From: Porites lobata | Lineage: Eukaryota; Cnidaria; Anthozoa; Scleractinia; Poritidae | DNA: 64,000 nt | Reading direction: 5' to 3' | Assembly (NCBI GenBank): GCA_942486035.1 | Contig: CALNXK010000002.1 | Span: 7,017,501-7,081,500, forward strand | In this document: in pieces, positions 1 through 10,938 of the stretch | Layout of the letters: each line of letters starts with the position of its first letter | Position numbering within the stretch: position 1 is the stretch's first letter | The notes under the pieces: generated by a model | Database searches by the model: none | The model's input: the letters and a program-made list of their open reading frames with translations, nothing else | Told to the model about the DNA's origin: nothing | Made by a program: the position numbers and the translations under genes

Positions 1-187
1 GTAAAGAATAGTTTACACAATAGACACAACAGGTAGCCAATAGGAGTTGTATTTAGGTGCAGCGGCAGGTGCATAGTTTGGCCTGATACGCATAGCTGAG
101 CGAGATAGGCATGACCATGTGCTAAAAAAGGTACCTTTTAAAGACCCGGTTTAGACAGACGCCAAACTTTTCACGAACTGAACCTAA

Positions 188-571
188 GGCCCAGTTCAAA
201 CGTCGAATCTCACATGTGCCGAACTTAATTCCTATTTTAGTCGACTTAAATAGTTAAATGCGGCATTTGATTCAAACGTCGAATTTAACTCTCTGAACTC
301 TGTCGAATTTAACTCTGCTCGCTGTCAATATTCTCAGTAATATAATAATAATTTACTAAAATTCATGCATTAAGTTCGGCACATGTGAAATGCGACGTTT
401 GAATCAAAAGTCGAACCTAAGTCGAATCTTCGACTGTTTCAGTCGCAGATACGGCAAACGTCGCATTTAATTTAAACAGTCGAATTTAATTGATTCAAAC
501 GTCGCACTTCACATGCATTTAACTCTCGCGTTAAGTTCGGCACATGTGAAATTCGACGTTTGAACCGGGCC
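188..571. mobile_element. Harbinger-type MITE
   Basis: About 40-bp terminal inverted repeats: the left begins GGCCCAGTTCAAACGTCGAA and the right is its near-perfect reverse complement. TAA flanks both ends (185-187 and 572-574), the 3-bp duplication typical of PIF/Harbinger. The interior repeats pieces of the TIR (TTCAAACGTCGAA, TTCGGCACATGTGAAA) several times. No ORF. Confidence 0.75.
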
Positions 572-848
572 TAAGTTATTCAGATCAGCCACAGGTAGTC
601 CAAGCTCGAAATATGAGCATCGGCATTGATGCGTAACATTCAAAATATAAGGATTTGTTGTATGGGGAAAAAAAACCTATCGTTTCTGTAACCGACCAAA
701 ATGAAAGGATTTCAATTAAAAACAGCTTACCTTACTTAAAATGTGTATTACATCTCTCCTGGGTGGTCCACGGGCCGATTTATGGCCGTTTTATGTCATT
801 TTTATGGGTTTTTATGTAAACGGTTTTCTCTCTATATAAAGGTTTACC

Positions 849-920
849 TTGCCTGCGTGCAGACGTCTCCTATTTCCTTTGTTGCACGCGGAAAATAGGA
901 GACGTCTGCACGCAGGCAAA
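849..920. mobile_element. 72-bp hAT-like MITE nested in the palindrome
   Basis: Foldback sequence starting TTGCCTGCGTGCAGACGTCT and ending with its complement. It is flanked by the 8-bp direct repeat GGTTTACC (841-848 and 921-928), the usual hAT duplication length. Confidence 0.75.
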
Positions 921-1368
921 GGTTTACCAAGGTTGGGCACTCCAGTGAAGCGGCTCGACTGATCCACCGAGGGAAAACGGCCGGAACTTCCCTCCAACTG
1001 TTCCAATCGCCTCCAAATTCCGCCTAGGTAACACACGATAGTTCTTCTTTCCATTCGTTATCTTGCTTCAAGACTCCTTAGCACCGAGAGCGAATCAAAG
1101 ATCGCAAATCTCTGCAACCTTTCCCGTCTGAAGCCATCGACTGAGGCTCGGCTTGAACTCCGCGTTAACGTTGAAAGATAGCGACACGGTCTGAGACTCA
1201 AATCACTCACACTCGGGGTGGGAGACAGTCTCTTGCTCCCGTTGTTTTCCTATTGATGTCAACGGGAACAAGAGACTGTCTCCCACCCCGAGTGTGAGTA
1301 ATTTGAGTCTCAGGCCGTGTCGCTATCTTTCAACGGTAACGCGGAGTTCAAGCCGAGCCTCAGTCGAT

Positions 1369-1426
1369 TAGCCTGTGTACAGACGTCGTCCCTCCTGAGG
1401 GAGGGGGGACGTTTGTACACAGGCTA
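1369..1426. mobile_element. 58-bp hAT-like MITE nested in the palindrome
   Basis: Foldback TAGCCTGTGTACAGACGT to its complement, flanked by CAGTCGAT (1361-1368 and 1427-1434). The TIR resembles that of the insert at 849-920, so both look like one family that hit opposite arms independently. Confidence 0.75.
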
Positions 1427-1752
1427 CAGTCGATGGCTTCAGACGGGAAAGGTTGCAGAGATTTGCAACCTTTGATTCGCTCTCGGTGCTAAGGTAATGT
1501 GTGGGAGTACCCCCCCCCCCCCCCCCGGGGTAAACCTTTATATAGAGAGAAAACCGTTTACATAAAAACCCAGAAAACGTCCATAAATCGGCCCGTGGAC
1601 CACACAGGAGAGATGTAACACACATTTTAAGTAAGGTAAACTGTTTTTTATTGAAATCCTTTCATTTTCGTTCGTTACAGAAACGATAGGTTTTTTCTCC
1701 CATACAAATTCTTATATTTTGAATGTTACGCAACAATGCCGATGCTCGAAAA

Positions 1753-2448
1753 TTCATTAAGTATTGATGTCAGATACCCAATATCCGGCCAGTTTTTTCT
1801 TTGCTGTGCAGAAATCGATGAATAAGCTGCGTACATTATCCGGGCAAGATTTATTTCATATCTATAACAATAGTTAAAGCCGTAGGATATATAATATAAT
1901 ACTCAACCCCTTATGGAAATTTTCTTCACTCATTCAGAGGCGAATTGATTTCGTGTGCACGGCTTGTTTCGCGTGACTGCATTTTCTACGTAGGGACCGA
2001 TCGTTTATTACGTCCCGGCGGGGAGGGGCGTTCAGAAAAGTGTGGTGTATCAAAACTAGGGCGGGTAGGAGAGAGCCCTGGGAACGAGGTTGAAAACAGT
2101 GACGCTATCAAGGAGGTTAGAAGCAAAGGGCGAGATGTGTACCCTTTAGACAGGCAAATTCTGTTATAATGCCATCAATATCAATTACGTCCTTGTGCTC
2201 ATATGCAGAATTGCAAGAGAACTTAATCAGTCTCGTCTGTCATGGTCCTACGTAAAGGGGTTTGCAGTCTCTTCATACCGCTGAAGCTACGCTCAGCTGT
2301 GCTTGTTGACACAGGGTAAGTCAACAAAGATATGAGAGCTACATATACTCTGGGATAGAGTTGGCTCCACAATGTGAGCACAGTTGCTGACAAGGCCTAT
2401 GAGTAGGAAACCAGTCTAATGCGTTAAATAACGAACTACATGTAAATA
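1753..2448. other. intergenic, no recognised feature
   Basis: A 74-codon plus-strand ORF at 1945-2169 has no recognisable motif, signal peptide or splice context. I see no gene here. Confidence 0.5.
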
Positions 2449-2955
2449 CACAGCTGGCCCAAGCGTAATATGCTTGGGCCACCTGTGCTTTTACCACTCA
2501 CGAATAAATGGCGCCGATTTTTGAACCGTAGTTGATCTTTTCGATCGAGTTATGCGATCCAGACGCAAGGTTTACCGGAACGGATTGCAGGAAGGTGATC
2601 TTAGGGCTTCACTTTGTGGATTCGGTGGCGTAAAATGTAAGTATGTTTGTTTTTTCGCGTGAATTTTGGAGAATTGGAGCTGATTCTGAGCAGCTTTGAA
2701 GATCAATGGGGCGATTCTATCTTACCTTGTCTATTTATTATTACACTGTCAGGTCAGATGATGTAAAAGTACTCAAATCGCGCTGAAACTTCGTAAAAAC
2801 AAAGACAACGACTCCAGGTAACAATATTTACACTTTATTGAGAACTTTTATCGCTTTTACTTCATTTAATTCATCTAAGTTTCTAACCCTATTTTTCCCA
2901 TAGAAACTCTCATATTACGCCACAGGTGGCCCATATTACGCTTGGGCCACCTGTG
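2449..2955. mobile_element. MITE whose ends are themselves palindromes
   Basis: Both ends carry CACAGGTGGCCCAAGCGTAA-type sequence arranged as a hairpin (2449-2487 and about 2921-2955). TAAATA lies just outside each end, a plausible short target duplication. The interior is non-coding. Confidence 0.6.
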
Positions 2956-3108
2956 CTAAATACACACGTCAGTTAAATAAGTAAATAAAGCGCGCGCGCA
3001 TTAAAATTGCCCGCGCACACACAAAACCTACTTCAACAAGAATACTGAAATCATTAAATTAGGAAAGGATATAATAGCGAAGCGCGCGAATAACGTCAGA
3101 GTGACTAA

Positions 3109-3288
3109 GAGCCTGTTTACATGAAGGTGGGGGACCCCAGCTGGGTGACGTAACATGGGGCGGGTTACCCCATCTAACATGTAAACTTGATCACATTCAA
3201 ATGAGAAATTATATCGACAGGCGGGTTACCCCACCTAAGCTGGTTACCTCACCTATGTGGGGTACCCCACCTCCATGTAAACAGGCCC
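3109..3288. mobile_element. Harbinger-type MITE
   Basis: The ends read CCTGTTTACATGAAGGTGGG and the complement CACCTCCATGTAAACAGGCC, with TAA on both sides (3106-3108, 3289-3291). Same family as 3365-3497. Confidence 0.75.
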
Positions 3289-3364
3289 TAATTTGCAATT
3301 TTTGTCTGAGTTTTGCCATTTTCCCCATTTCAATGACAAAAGACAGACAGACATTATACACTTA

Positions 3365-3497
3365 GACCCTGTTTACATGGAGTGGGGGACCCCGGTCTAG
3401 TGGGGTTGGTTTCTTTTGTTTTCACGCTCTGGGGGACACAAAACAAAAGAAACTTACCCCACTAGACCGGGGTCCCCCACTCCATGTAAACAGGGTC
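3365..3497. mobile_element. Harbinger-type MITE, near-perfect hairpin
   Basis: Arms of about 60 bp begin GACCCTGTTTACATGGAGTG. TTA flanks both ends (3362-3364, 3498-3500). It inserted exactly at the edge of the foldback element that follows. Confidence 0.8.
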
Positions 3498-3634
3498 TTA
3501 ATGTCAGATCCCGAGGGAGACAGTTAGTTTTGTTTTCCCAAGAGTCCTGATGTTTCCCGAGACGAAGTCGAGGGAAACATCAGGACTTGAGGGAAAACAA
3601 AACTAACTGGTTTCCTGAGGGACCTGACATTAAG
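3498..3634. mobile_element. foldback MITE
   Basis: Inverted arms TTAATGTCAG...TTAGTTTTGTTTTCCC and the complement ending CTGACATTAA. The loop contains the AGACGAAGTCGAGGG motif that recurs in the hairpin at 62,301. Confidence 0.7.
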
Positions 3635-3878
3635 TGTTTTGTTATATTCTAGACTTTCACTTCAACGTACTTCAACAGCAACAAAATAATGCGCTAAAGA
3701 GGAGTGAATCAAAACAGTACGACTCGGTACTTATAAGAACACAAATTTAATTCTCAAAACCACTGCATGAATGATTTAAAAAGTACTTTCCTTATATTAT
3801 CTGCATCTTCCTCCACTAGCTGCTGCTTCTCTTCTGGGATAACTTTGAAAATCGTTGCTTTTTAGCTTGAGGCTTCAT

Positions 3879-4048
3879 CAGGGGCGGATCCAGGATTTTT
3901 TTTAGGAGGGGGTGCACTCGTCTCTTGCTCTACTTTAACACCAATAAACCACATAGTTTTTTTTTGCAGAATACCAGTTGTATTAGAAAACCGCAGGTCA
4001 TCTCGGGGGGGGGGTGCACCCTGCACCCTCCCCCTAGATCCGCCCCTG
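3879..4048. mobile_element. hAT-type MITE with 5-bp target duplication
   Basis: The ends are CAGGGGCGGATCCAGG and its complement CTAGATCCGCCCCTG, a classic hAT terminus. The flanks are TTCAT (3874-3878) and TTCAT (4049-4053), giving 5 bp instead of the usual 8. ORFs crossing it on both strands are artefacts of the TIRs. Confidence 0.75.
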
Positions 4049-4697
4049 TTCATGTTTGTGTTGTTGTGAATGTTTTTGTGTTCATTCACGTAACAGAAAA
4101 CTGGCAGTGTTTTTCCCGCCTTCTGTCACGCCACTTTCCACCATGCTCTGATCACATGCTGTAAAGTATCCCGAGCAGGGTACATTGCTTGATGTATCAC
4201 GATCGGGATGCATTTGATTTTAGTCAAGGCCACGTGACCAAGAATCAGTCAATGGCTGCCCCTGTTTAGTTGAGTGAAAGTCTAGGAATATAACAATACA
4301 TTTTAATGACAAAGGCCAGACAAAAGTGAGGGATTCGCTTATGTTAATTTCAGTTTGTTTGTCTGAGTTTCTATAAATAGAAGACAGAAGTCACTAACAG
4401 CTTTTACCAAAAAATGTCCCTGGATATGTTTTCTTGGCATATTCAATTTTCGAAAGTTTTGGTTGAATGGAAAGCGGGCATATGCACAGACGAATGTGTC
4501 TTTAAGTCCGTTAGTAGCAAAAGTTTATTCAGTCAAACGGCAGTAATTTTTGCCGCGGGGACCCGTGATTAGCCAGGTGCCTGCAATGCGAAAGTTAACT
4601 ATCGCTGCTAACTCCAGGCCTTTTCCTTACTGCCTTGACATTAATAAAACGAATCATGAATATAATAAAACGCACTAAAATCATAATAGGGGGCTAT
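4049..4697. other. intergenic; 3' side of the glycosyltransferase gene
   Basis: No gene or clear repeat. It includes the presumed 3' UTR of the minus-strand gene; I see no canonical AATAAA close to the stop. Confidence 0.4.
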
Positions 4698-5771
4698 TCA
4701 GTGGTGCGCACCAGAGTGAAAAAGTTGGAATACACATTCTTCTGTGACACCATGCCATACGATTGCACTATGATTGTCAAAGTTACAAGGAACGTCAGGC
4801 CGGGGAAGATACAATCGAAATCCGTAGTTGTTTGTCCCACGTACACCGGCTCTTTCCGCAAGCATTCCAACGTAAACATCGTCAATTTTAAACGGCTTTA
4901 CAACTTGATATAAGTTTACAAACGAATGGACCACATCGAAGGAGAGGACAAATCCAAACCCCGGGCAGTAATCGGGGTAGAAGTCGGGTTCATACTCTTC
5001 TTTCGTCACTTCCCATTTGTCTCCTTTATATCTTCTCACTGGAAGTTTTTGCCAGAGCAATCCCATGTACAATTTATACTTAGGCATGCTACGATTAGTT
5101 AAATTGGAAAGTAAAGCGCTCATGTTCACAAAAACATCGTCATCTACTTTTAGAAGAAAAGAGAAATTACAATATCTGGAAGCCCATTCAAAACCCATTT
5201 GTATCTTTAGGGTCTGATTCCAATAATCGTCAAAGTAATCTGCTCGAATAAGATCTCCGAAGGCGTCACCTTCGTGTAGCAGCGATTCCGACAGGTTGCG
5301 GTCTCGCGTTTGAGCAACAAGAAAATACGTTTTCCACCAAGGTCTCGTAGAACTCTCAGCCCCCCAAGTTAAACGGATGCCTCTCCTCCTTCCGACGTTA
5401 GATGGAGCAGAAGAGACCAGAATAAGAAGGAAGTAGTCTTTCAAACAAATACTTGTTGTAATCAGAGTTGTATGATGTTTATTAGCGTGTGTAAAGGCCA
5501 GATTATCGTGTTGCCTGTCACGTTCGTAGGAAATAGAGGCGACGGTGAGATTTGTCTTGGCAATTAAACTTGACTTGTTTTCTTCTACGAGCGGGGAGCG
5601 CTCGAGTCCTTGCTCGAAAGGACTGTCTAGTTCAATCGGCACTTTCAATATATCAACAGAATTACTGACGGTTTTGGATCGAAACGTGGACTTCCACCCA
5701 AAATATCCAAATGATGCAACAACGAAGACGAAGCACATGGATCTTCTGAAGACAACTCGTCGGCTGCGCAT
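4698..5771 (-). CDS. beta-1,3-galactosyltransferase-like type II membrane enzyme (GT31)
   Basis: Intronless 357-residue protein. GT31 enzymes transfer galactose or GlcNAc in beta-1,3 linkage onto glycans in the Golgi lumen. Seen here: a short basic cytoplasmic N-terminus, one membrane anchor (about residues 9-25), a stem with N-glycosylation sites, then the catalytic domain. The catalytic domain shows RRRGIRLTWG (128-137), the DLIRADYFDDYWNQTLK region (about 173-189), the metal-binding VDDDVFVN (209-216, DDD at 210-212), YPDYCPGFGF (265-274) and IDDVYVGM (296-303). The last is usually E-D-V-Y-x-G; here the acidic residue before D is replaced by I-D. Length fits B3GALT family members. The start codon is the first Met of the open frame and precedes the anchor. 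The acceptor sugar cannot be read from sequence. Neighbours are repeats, so context gives no help. Confidence 0.9.
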   Translation of the reverse strand: MRSRRVVFRRSMCFVFVVASFGYFGWKSTFRSKTVSNSVDILKVPIELDSPFEQGLERSPLVEENKSSLIAKTNLTVASISYERDRQHDNLAFTHANKHHTTLITTSICLKDYFLLILVSSAPSNVGRRRGIRLTWGAESSTRPWWKTYFLVAQTRDRNLSESLLHEGDAFGDLIRADYFDDYWNQTLKIQMGFEWASRYCNFSFLLKVDDDVFVNMSALLSNLTNRSMPKYKLYMGLLWQKLPVRRYKGDKWEVTKEEYEPDFYPDYCPGFGFVLSFDVVHSFVNLYQVVKPFKIDDVYVGMLAERAGVRGTNNYGFRLYLPRPDVPCNFDNHSAIVWHGVTEECVFQLFHSGAHH

Positions 5772-6239
5772 ATTTGATTTTGCACTTACAAGGTTTGAAT
5801 CCGTCTCCTGTCCGACGAAAAAGAACTTTTACGTGTTACCGAATCAACAGAGCGAAGCTTTTCAACTCGTTCCACACCGTAATTTGAGACGCAAAAAATA
5901 TATGATTTGAGAATATAAATTATTTAATGCTTTCAATACTGGAGGTATTCTTCCGGGTTCCCTGAGGTGAAATGCCTTACAAGTTTGCCACATAAACCCC
6001 CGGGGGCCCGGGCATAAACATAACAACTTTCGACATGTTTCGACCGTACATCCATCATCTTCAGTGTTACATATTTTGAAATCGCCGTTGAATTTAAATC
6101 GCGCGCGATGTTACAAGTTTGGGAACAAAGACGCCATTAACAAAGATATCAGAAAACAGTCTTCACACTGTATTTAATAAACAAAAATAACTAGTAGTAT
6201 ATAGTATATAGTAGTATACTATATACTAGTAGTATAGTA
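5772..6239. other. 5' flank of the GT31 gene, no gene
   Basis: Contains a motif near 6025-6070 (TTTCGACATGTTTCGACC) of a kind I associate with retroelement ends, and a self-complementary TAGTATATAG simple-repeat block at about 6190-6245. Confidence 0.35.
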
Positions 6240-6541
6240 TATAGTTCAAAATTTTTCATCTGTTCGGATTTCCTAGCTGAAAGTCTCGAGATCCGAAAAT
6301 CATAGGGATCAAAACTTACCTTTTCGAAAATTTCAGCCAGAAAAAAGGCTCCCGAAAATTCTAGGTGAGCTGTTTAGGGTAAAAATCCGTTAAAAATGGG
6401 CAATTATACCAATTTTTAGATGTTCGAAAATCCTAGGAGAGGTAGGCAAGCAAGAAATTTTACAAAAAATGTTCCGAAAATTCTAGATCTCAAATCGTCT
6501 TCCGAACAGATATTTTCCGAAAATTGACGTTGGGTGCCCCT
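6240..6541. repeat. dispersed repeat, copy 1
   Basis: About 300 bp collinear and highly similar to 46,970-47,272, for example CATCTGTTCGGATTTCCTAG and ATTCTAGATCTCAAATCGTC in both. It ends CGTTGGGTGCCCC, the complement of the left end of the longer copy. The left end of this copy is truncated or rearranged. Confidence 0.8.
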
Positions 6542-7727
6542 GATTTACGCAGCTTTGATCAAAACATTCTCAGTTTCGAGAATAGTTTATTCTAAACCAT
6601 AAGAAAAGATTTAATTAGAAGTTGAATTTTTCGCTATTTCTCTTTCCCTTTTTACATTCAGTTCATTTTATTTGCTGGAAAGTAAGCCTTTAATAGAAAT
6701 TAAAAGGACGTTTGATCGATTCACGCTAGCGCATTCTAGTGTTATTTGAAACTTTATAACGGAAGGACATCTGTGAGAAGGGAATAAGTCGGCACAGAAT
6801 TTGATTGTCGGCAAATTTCTGTAAATGTCCATCAATCTGCTAGTGATAGCCGTTGTTCACTCGTCTTGCTTGTCTGGGGCTGAGTCCTATTCCGGTCAAA
6901 GAGAGAGAAAGAGTGTTTGGCAAGGTTTCCAATGTAAATCAAAGATTTGTGAACTCGTGTCTGGCAAACTCTCCAAGTGTTTATATATCTACACCGTTAA
7001 ACGCACCTTATAACCTCCCCTGCGCTTAACGAGTGTCTTTTGGTCCATAACTTTCAAAACAACTGCTCCACAGAATGTCACTGCGTAACGCAAAAGAGTA
7101 ACGCAAAAGAGTATCTGCACAATAAATGCCACAAAATCTACCTGAGCGGTCCCTTCGGCATTTTCTGTCTTTACGTCATCCTAACCATTTCGCACTTGCG
7201 GGCGCAAACAATAGAAACGTCATCATTACCTACCGATTCCTCGCGGCCCCAGTTCGAGCAAATCGAGATTTTTTCTAGTATACTGACTATATATTTCAAC
7301 TGTACGTACTTTTCTTAATATAGGCGCGAGTTCCTAGGGTGCCTCCTCGGGATTTCGCCTCTAGACGAAATCCCTGCGGGGGCAAGAACTATTAAAACAA
7401 GCAGCGAAATAAAGTTGAGGTTTGTGAATATTAAATATCCGAGAAAAAAAAAAACAAGATTGGTACATTAGAGGCGTTTACAAGTTTTCAAGGACACTAA
7501 AACTTGAAGTCCATATGAAACGATTATTCGTCTCGATAATAGAAAATTTTGAAACAAATTCATCTAGCCCTTGACAAATTATCTTCATGTTTGCAGGTAA
7601 AGACTCATTATTTACAAAAACAGTAGCAGGAACAGCTTAACGGTTCGTAATCAAATCGTTCTGTCTCAAGAACGGCTAACGCTATCCCCGCGGGTCACAC
7701 TCTTCAAGCACTGAGACAAGACAATCA
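6542..7727. other. intergenic, no recognised gene
   Basis: Two short ORFs (6825-7013, 7040-7318) lack homology signals or splice partners. A small hairpin of AGACGAAATCCC type lies near 7340-7385. Confidence 0.4.
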
Positions 7728-7904
7728 TAGCCTGCAGTGCAGGCGTATTTTGGGTGGGCGAAAGCTTGTTCATGATCGTTTTGTTACTATATAGCCGCCA
7801 TTTTTGATTTTACGACAGAGGAAGATTGGGGAGACTTTCAACATGGCGCTTTCGCGAGCAAAAACATTCGCGCGCCCGATGAAAGCGCCAGCACTGCAGG
7901 CTAC
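7728..7904. mobile_element. hAT-like MITE
   Basis: The ends are TAGCCTGCAGTGC and its complement. The 8-bp flanking repeat is GACAATCA (7720-7727 and 7905-7912). Non-coding interior. Confidence 0.75.
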
Positions 7905-9286
7905 GACAATCAAAGAGTTTTTACTAGGTAAACTAGGAATAATCAGAGCTTAGGAGAGTGCATTCGATACGTTTGTTAGGTGTACAGGTGGCAGTTGAGG
8001 GGGAAGGGTGGATGGTTATTGCGATACATTAATTTGATCATGGCATATTTTAAACCTAAGGATTGCTTACAGCGAAACCTCTATTTAAACTGTGTATCAT
8101 TATGAAAAAGTCTTGAAGGTTAGTGATATCGTATAGTTGGTCTCAACAAGTGCAGTAATTTGGTCGAGTGTAGCCTGCGTAGCAAGCGTTTCCGCGTTAG
8201 TTCGTCGAGAAAGTTGGGACGACAGCAAAAAAAAAAAAAAGAAAAAAGAAAACACGGGGGAAGGGGAGCGGAGAGACGGGAACAAAGTAAACTTTTCAAA
8301 TCTGATATTCTATTCGTTACCCATCTTAACGAGCTGTCAATTTACAAATGAGCTGAACCGTGAAATATCAAGGGGCCTTTTCCAGAATTGTGAGGTTTGC
8401 GGGCAAGCGTTTCCCCTTCTCCCCTCCCCCTTCCATATTTTTTACTCCCGCTCTAACGTTCGCGCTATAACTCGATTGGCAACGCTCGATACGCACGCTA
8501 GGCCTAGTGTGTTGATTTCAGTGATTTGAGTGGAGCTACTGTGGGCTGTTTTTCCGAATATATAACATAGACCTAAAATGTTCGTTTGTCCGGTGCTGAA
8601 AATATCACAAGTTTTGATGAAATGGCGCCTCCGAGTTTCATATCTCGGTAGATTTACCTTATGGCACAACAGCCGCCGGAACTTTTGAAAGATGAACGCT
8701 TTGGAAGATTCAGCAAACAGAGATCGATAGTACACCTTTAGCAAACTCTTGAAATATGTACGCTTTACGAAGATTCAGCAAACTATCAAAGATGAACGCT
8801 TTATGAAGACAGAATAGCAGTCCTCAGCAAACGTTTGAAAGATGAACGCTGAGGACACACGAATCACAACGTGAGTTGGTGCGTCAAAGTGAGGCAAAAC
8901 GTAAGCAATCACCTCAAAGCGAGGCAAATGTTTGTCGACACAAATGCAATCTCAAAAAAACCTCGCTTATTAATTGCACAGGACACCCAATGACGCCCAG
9001 AAACCTAAGCAGAAATTAGGGGCTGCGTTCTCGTACCTCGAACGCAAATACAGTTCTGATTTATTTTAGCTGATAAATGTATTCGATTTAATTGTTGATT
9101 ACACTGTTTAATTTAGTTCGTATTGCGGATAATTACACCCTTCATAAATACTCCAGGAGTGAATTTCGCACCACTTGACTCCAACCAAATTACTTTGGGC
9201 TGCATTTTCCTTTACATATTTTAAAAACAGTATTTATTTGTACAATTACACCGCTTTTAGCATTTGTTTTAGCATTTCTTCACCGT
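7905..9286. other. intergenic, repeat fragments
   Basis: Holds partial copies of the TAGCCTGCGTAGCAAGCG repeat near 8170 and of the GCAAGCGTTTCC repeat near 8402. There is a short run of GATGAACGCTTT-like tandem copies at about 8690-8850. No supported gene. Confidence 0.4.
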
Positions 9287-9676
9287 TAAGCCCTGTGGAA
9301 ACGGACGCAACATTGTTGGTCAACAACTCCCAGCATTGTTGGATGTTACATGTTGCGTCCGTTTGCACACCCTGTTGCATGTTGCTGGATGTTGTTTCGT
9401 GTTGTTGCGCGAAGTTTGAAACCGGTCAAACGTTTCAGCCAACAACTCCCAACAGTTCTTTTGTTCGTGATCGCCGAAGAGTAGCGCAACAATGTTGGAT
9501 CCGTTTGCACAGCTCTTCCAACATTGTTGGCGCCGCGCACGCGCATTACGCATTGTTTACAATGACGTATGGGTTGTATCCTTCCCACGATGCACTGCAG
9601 GAGTTGGGAGTTGTTGCATCCGTTTGCACACCACTGCCAACACGCACGTTGTTGCGTCCGTTTACACGCAGCCTTA
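9287..9676. mobile_element. MITE with GTAAACGGACGCAACA termini
   Basis: Terminal inverted repeats GTGGAAACGGACGCAACA (left) and TGTTGCGTCCGTTTACAC (right). Internal TGTTGCGTCCGTTTGCAC copies lie in both orientations. The long ORFs on both strands are translations of this repeat. Confidence 0.65.
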
Positions 9677-9957
9677 GAACTTACCTCGTAACTTACTTCC
9701 TCAGGCTTTCTTTGTGTCCTGTAACTTTATTTTTCGCTGTTTATCTCTCATTTTGGTGCCTTTACTGTAATCTTGTAAAATTAGTTTAAACATAGGCACA
9801 TTTAACGTGCACGAGCCATTTTGAATGCTTCAGTGTAACCGTACCAAGAATGATGAATCTACCTTTTTTATCCTAAATATACAGTTTTATTGTGCGAAAT
9901 TGGGTATTGCTGTAAATGAATGAAAACGTGAAACGCTCAGCTGAGTCGATCCTCGTG

Positions 9958-10838
9958 TACCCTGCGAGTAGAGGCTAGGCTCTTGCCGATTGTGCTAGCA
10001 TAATTTTTGGCATAATCTGAGGAATTGAGCATAATTTTTGCCCTTTTTCCAAAAGTAGCACTGCTAGCATAATCCGTATATTTTCTTGTCTTAATAGCAC
10101 AATTTTAGAATAATTCAAGAAAACGAAGATCTCAGCTACTAAAAACGATAGATTACTATTAACAGTTGCTTCCACTCCTATTTTTCGATTTTTTTTTACT
10201 TGTGTTGAGATACCGCGGGAGTTCGATGAAACGGAACCGGAAGTCTGTGTCTCGGTCCCAGACTCCTTAGTCTTTCTCCCAGTGCTCGTTTCAAAATGGC
10301 GGCCGCCACGCCAAACCAGTCAAGTGCAGTGAACTTACATCCAGATAGTTTACAAGGTTGCGAGAACAGAGAGGATAGACCAAAGCCTGCACAACTTGCC
10401 CGGGATAGACGCCTCGAATCCACCACACTATCCAGGCTTTGTGCAACCTACTTTTGTTCGCTGGATAACTATCCGCTGGATAGCAGATTTATTCGCCGTA
10501 TAGGCCCAACCACCGGATAAAGTTACCCAGGTTTTGAACAACCGGGCCCAGAACGTCTGGCCAGGGTTAATAAAATACATTTTCAAACTTGTCTTGTGAG
10601 TTGGGAAGTTTGTGCACAGAATAATTTTTTAAAAAAGTAACATAATTTTGAAAAGCGAGCATAATTTGAGCATAATTTGGGCAAAAAACGAGCACTGCCA
10701 CTAGCATAATATGCCACTTTTACTAGCACAATCGGCAAATGCCTACTAGAGGCTACATTTTCGCGGTATGAGCTGGCGTGCGAAAACTTTTCGCACGCCA
10801 GCTCATACCACGAAAATGTAGCCTCTGCTCGCAGGGTA
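9958..10838. mobile_element. TIR element with 9-bp target duplication, carrying a nested insert
   Basis: The left end TACCCTGCGAGTAGAGGCTA (9958-9977) and the right end complement TAGCCTCTGCTCGCAGGGTA are flanked by ATCCTCGTG (9949-9957 and 10839-10847). The 9-bp duplication suggests a Mutator-like origin. Its body near 10750-10838 is a nearly perfect hairpin. A second element splits the left arm. Confidence 0.75.
9978..10746. mobile_element. nested TIR element with 9-bp target duplication
   Basis: Ends GGCTCTTGCCGATTGTGCTAG and complement (CTAGCACAATCGGCAAATGCC), with TAGAGGCTA on both sides (9969-9977, 10747-10755). The subterminal regions repeat AGCATAATTTTTG motifs. The interior contains a fragment of the TTTTGAACAACCGGGCC repeat. 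Confidence 0.65.
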
Positions 10839-10938
10839 ATCCTCGTGCTATATATTCACTTTCTTCTGTCTTTCCCTGATACATCTGGTGCAAGATACAC
10901 AAATTGTTAAAGTACAATAAATATCCACTCACCAAACG

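Larger units (their letters stand above)
604..1752. mobile_element. 1.1-kb near-complete palindrome (foldback element)
   Basis: The outer arms match in inverted orientation, for example GAGCATCGGCATTG near 615 against its complement near 1735, and the AACCTATCGTTTCTGTAAC stretch near 675 against 1675-1695. The inner arms (about 1068-1240 and 1255-1495) pair around a short loop near 1245. Two smaller MITEs interrupt the arms, and a poly-C tract lies near 1510-1526. Short ORFs across it are palindrome shadows. Confidence 0.75.

Noticed and set aside
6825..7013. 62-codon ORF with a signal-peptide-like start
   Set aside because: No cysteine framework, splice partner, promoter or conserved motif; weaker than the 32,700 gene on every count.
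9175..9789. 204-codon plus-strand ORF
   Set aside because: Covers the 9287-9676 inverted-repeat element; overlapping ORFs on the other strand come from the same repeat.
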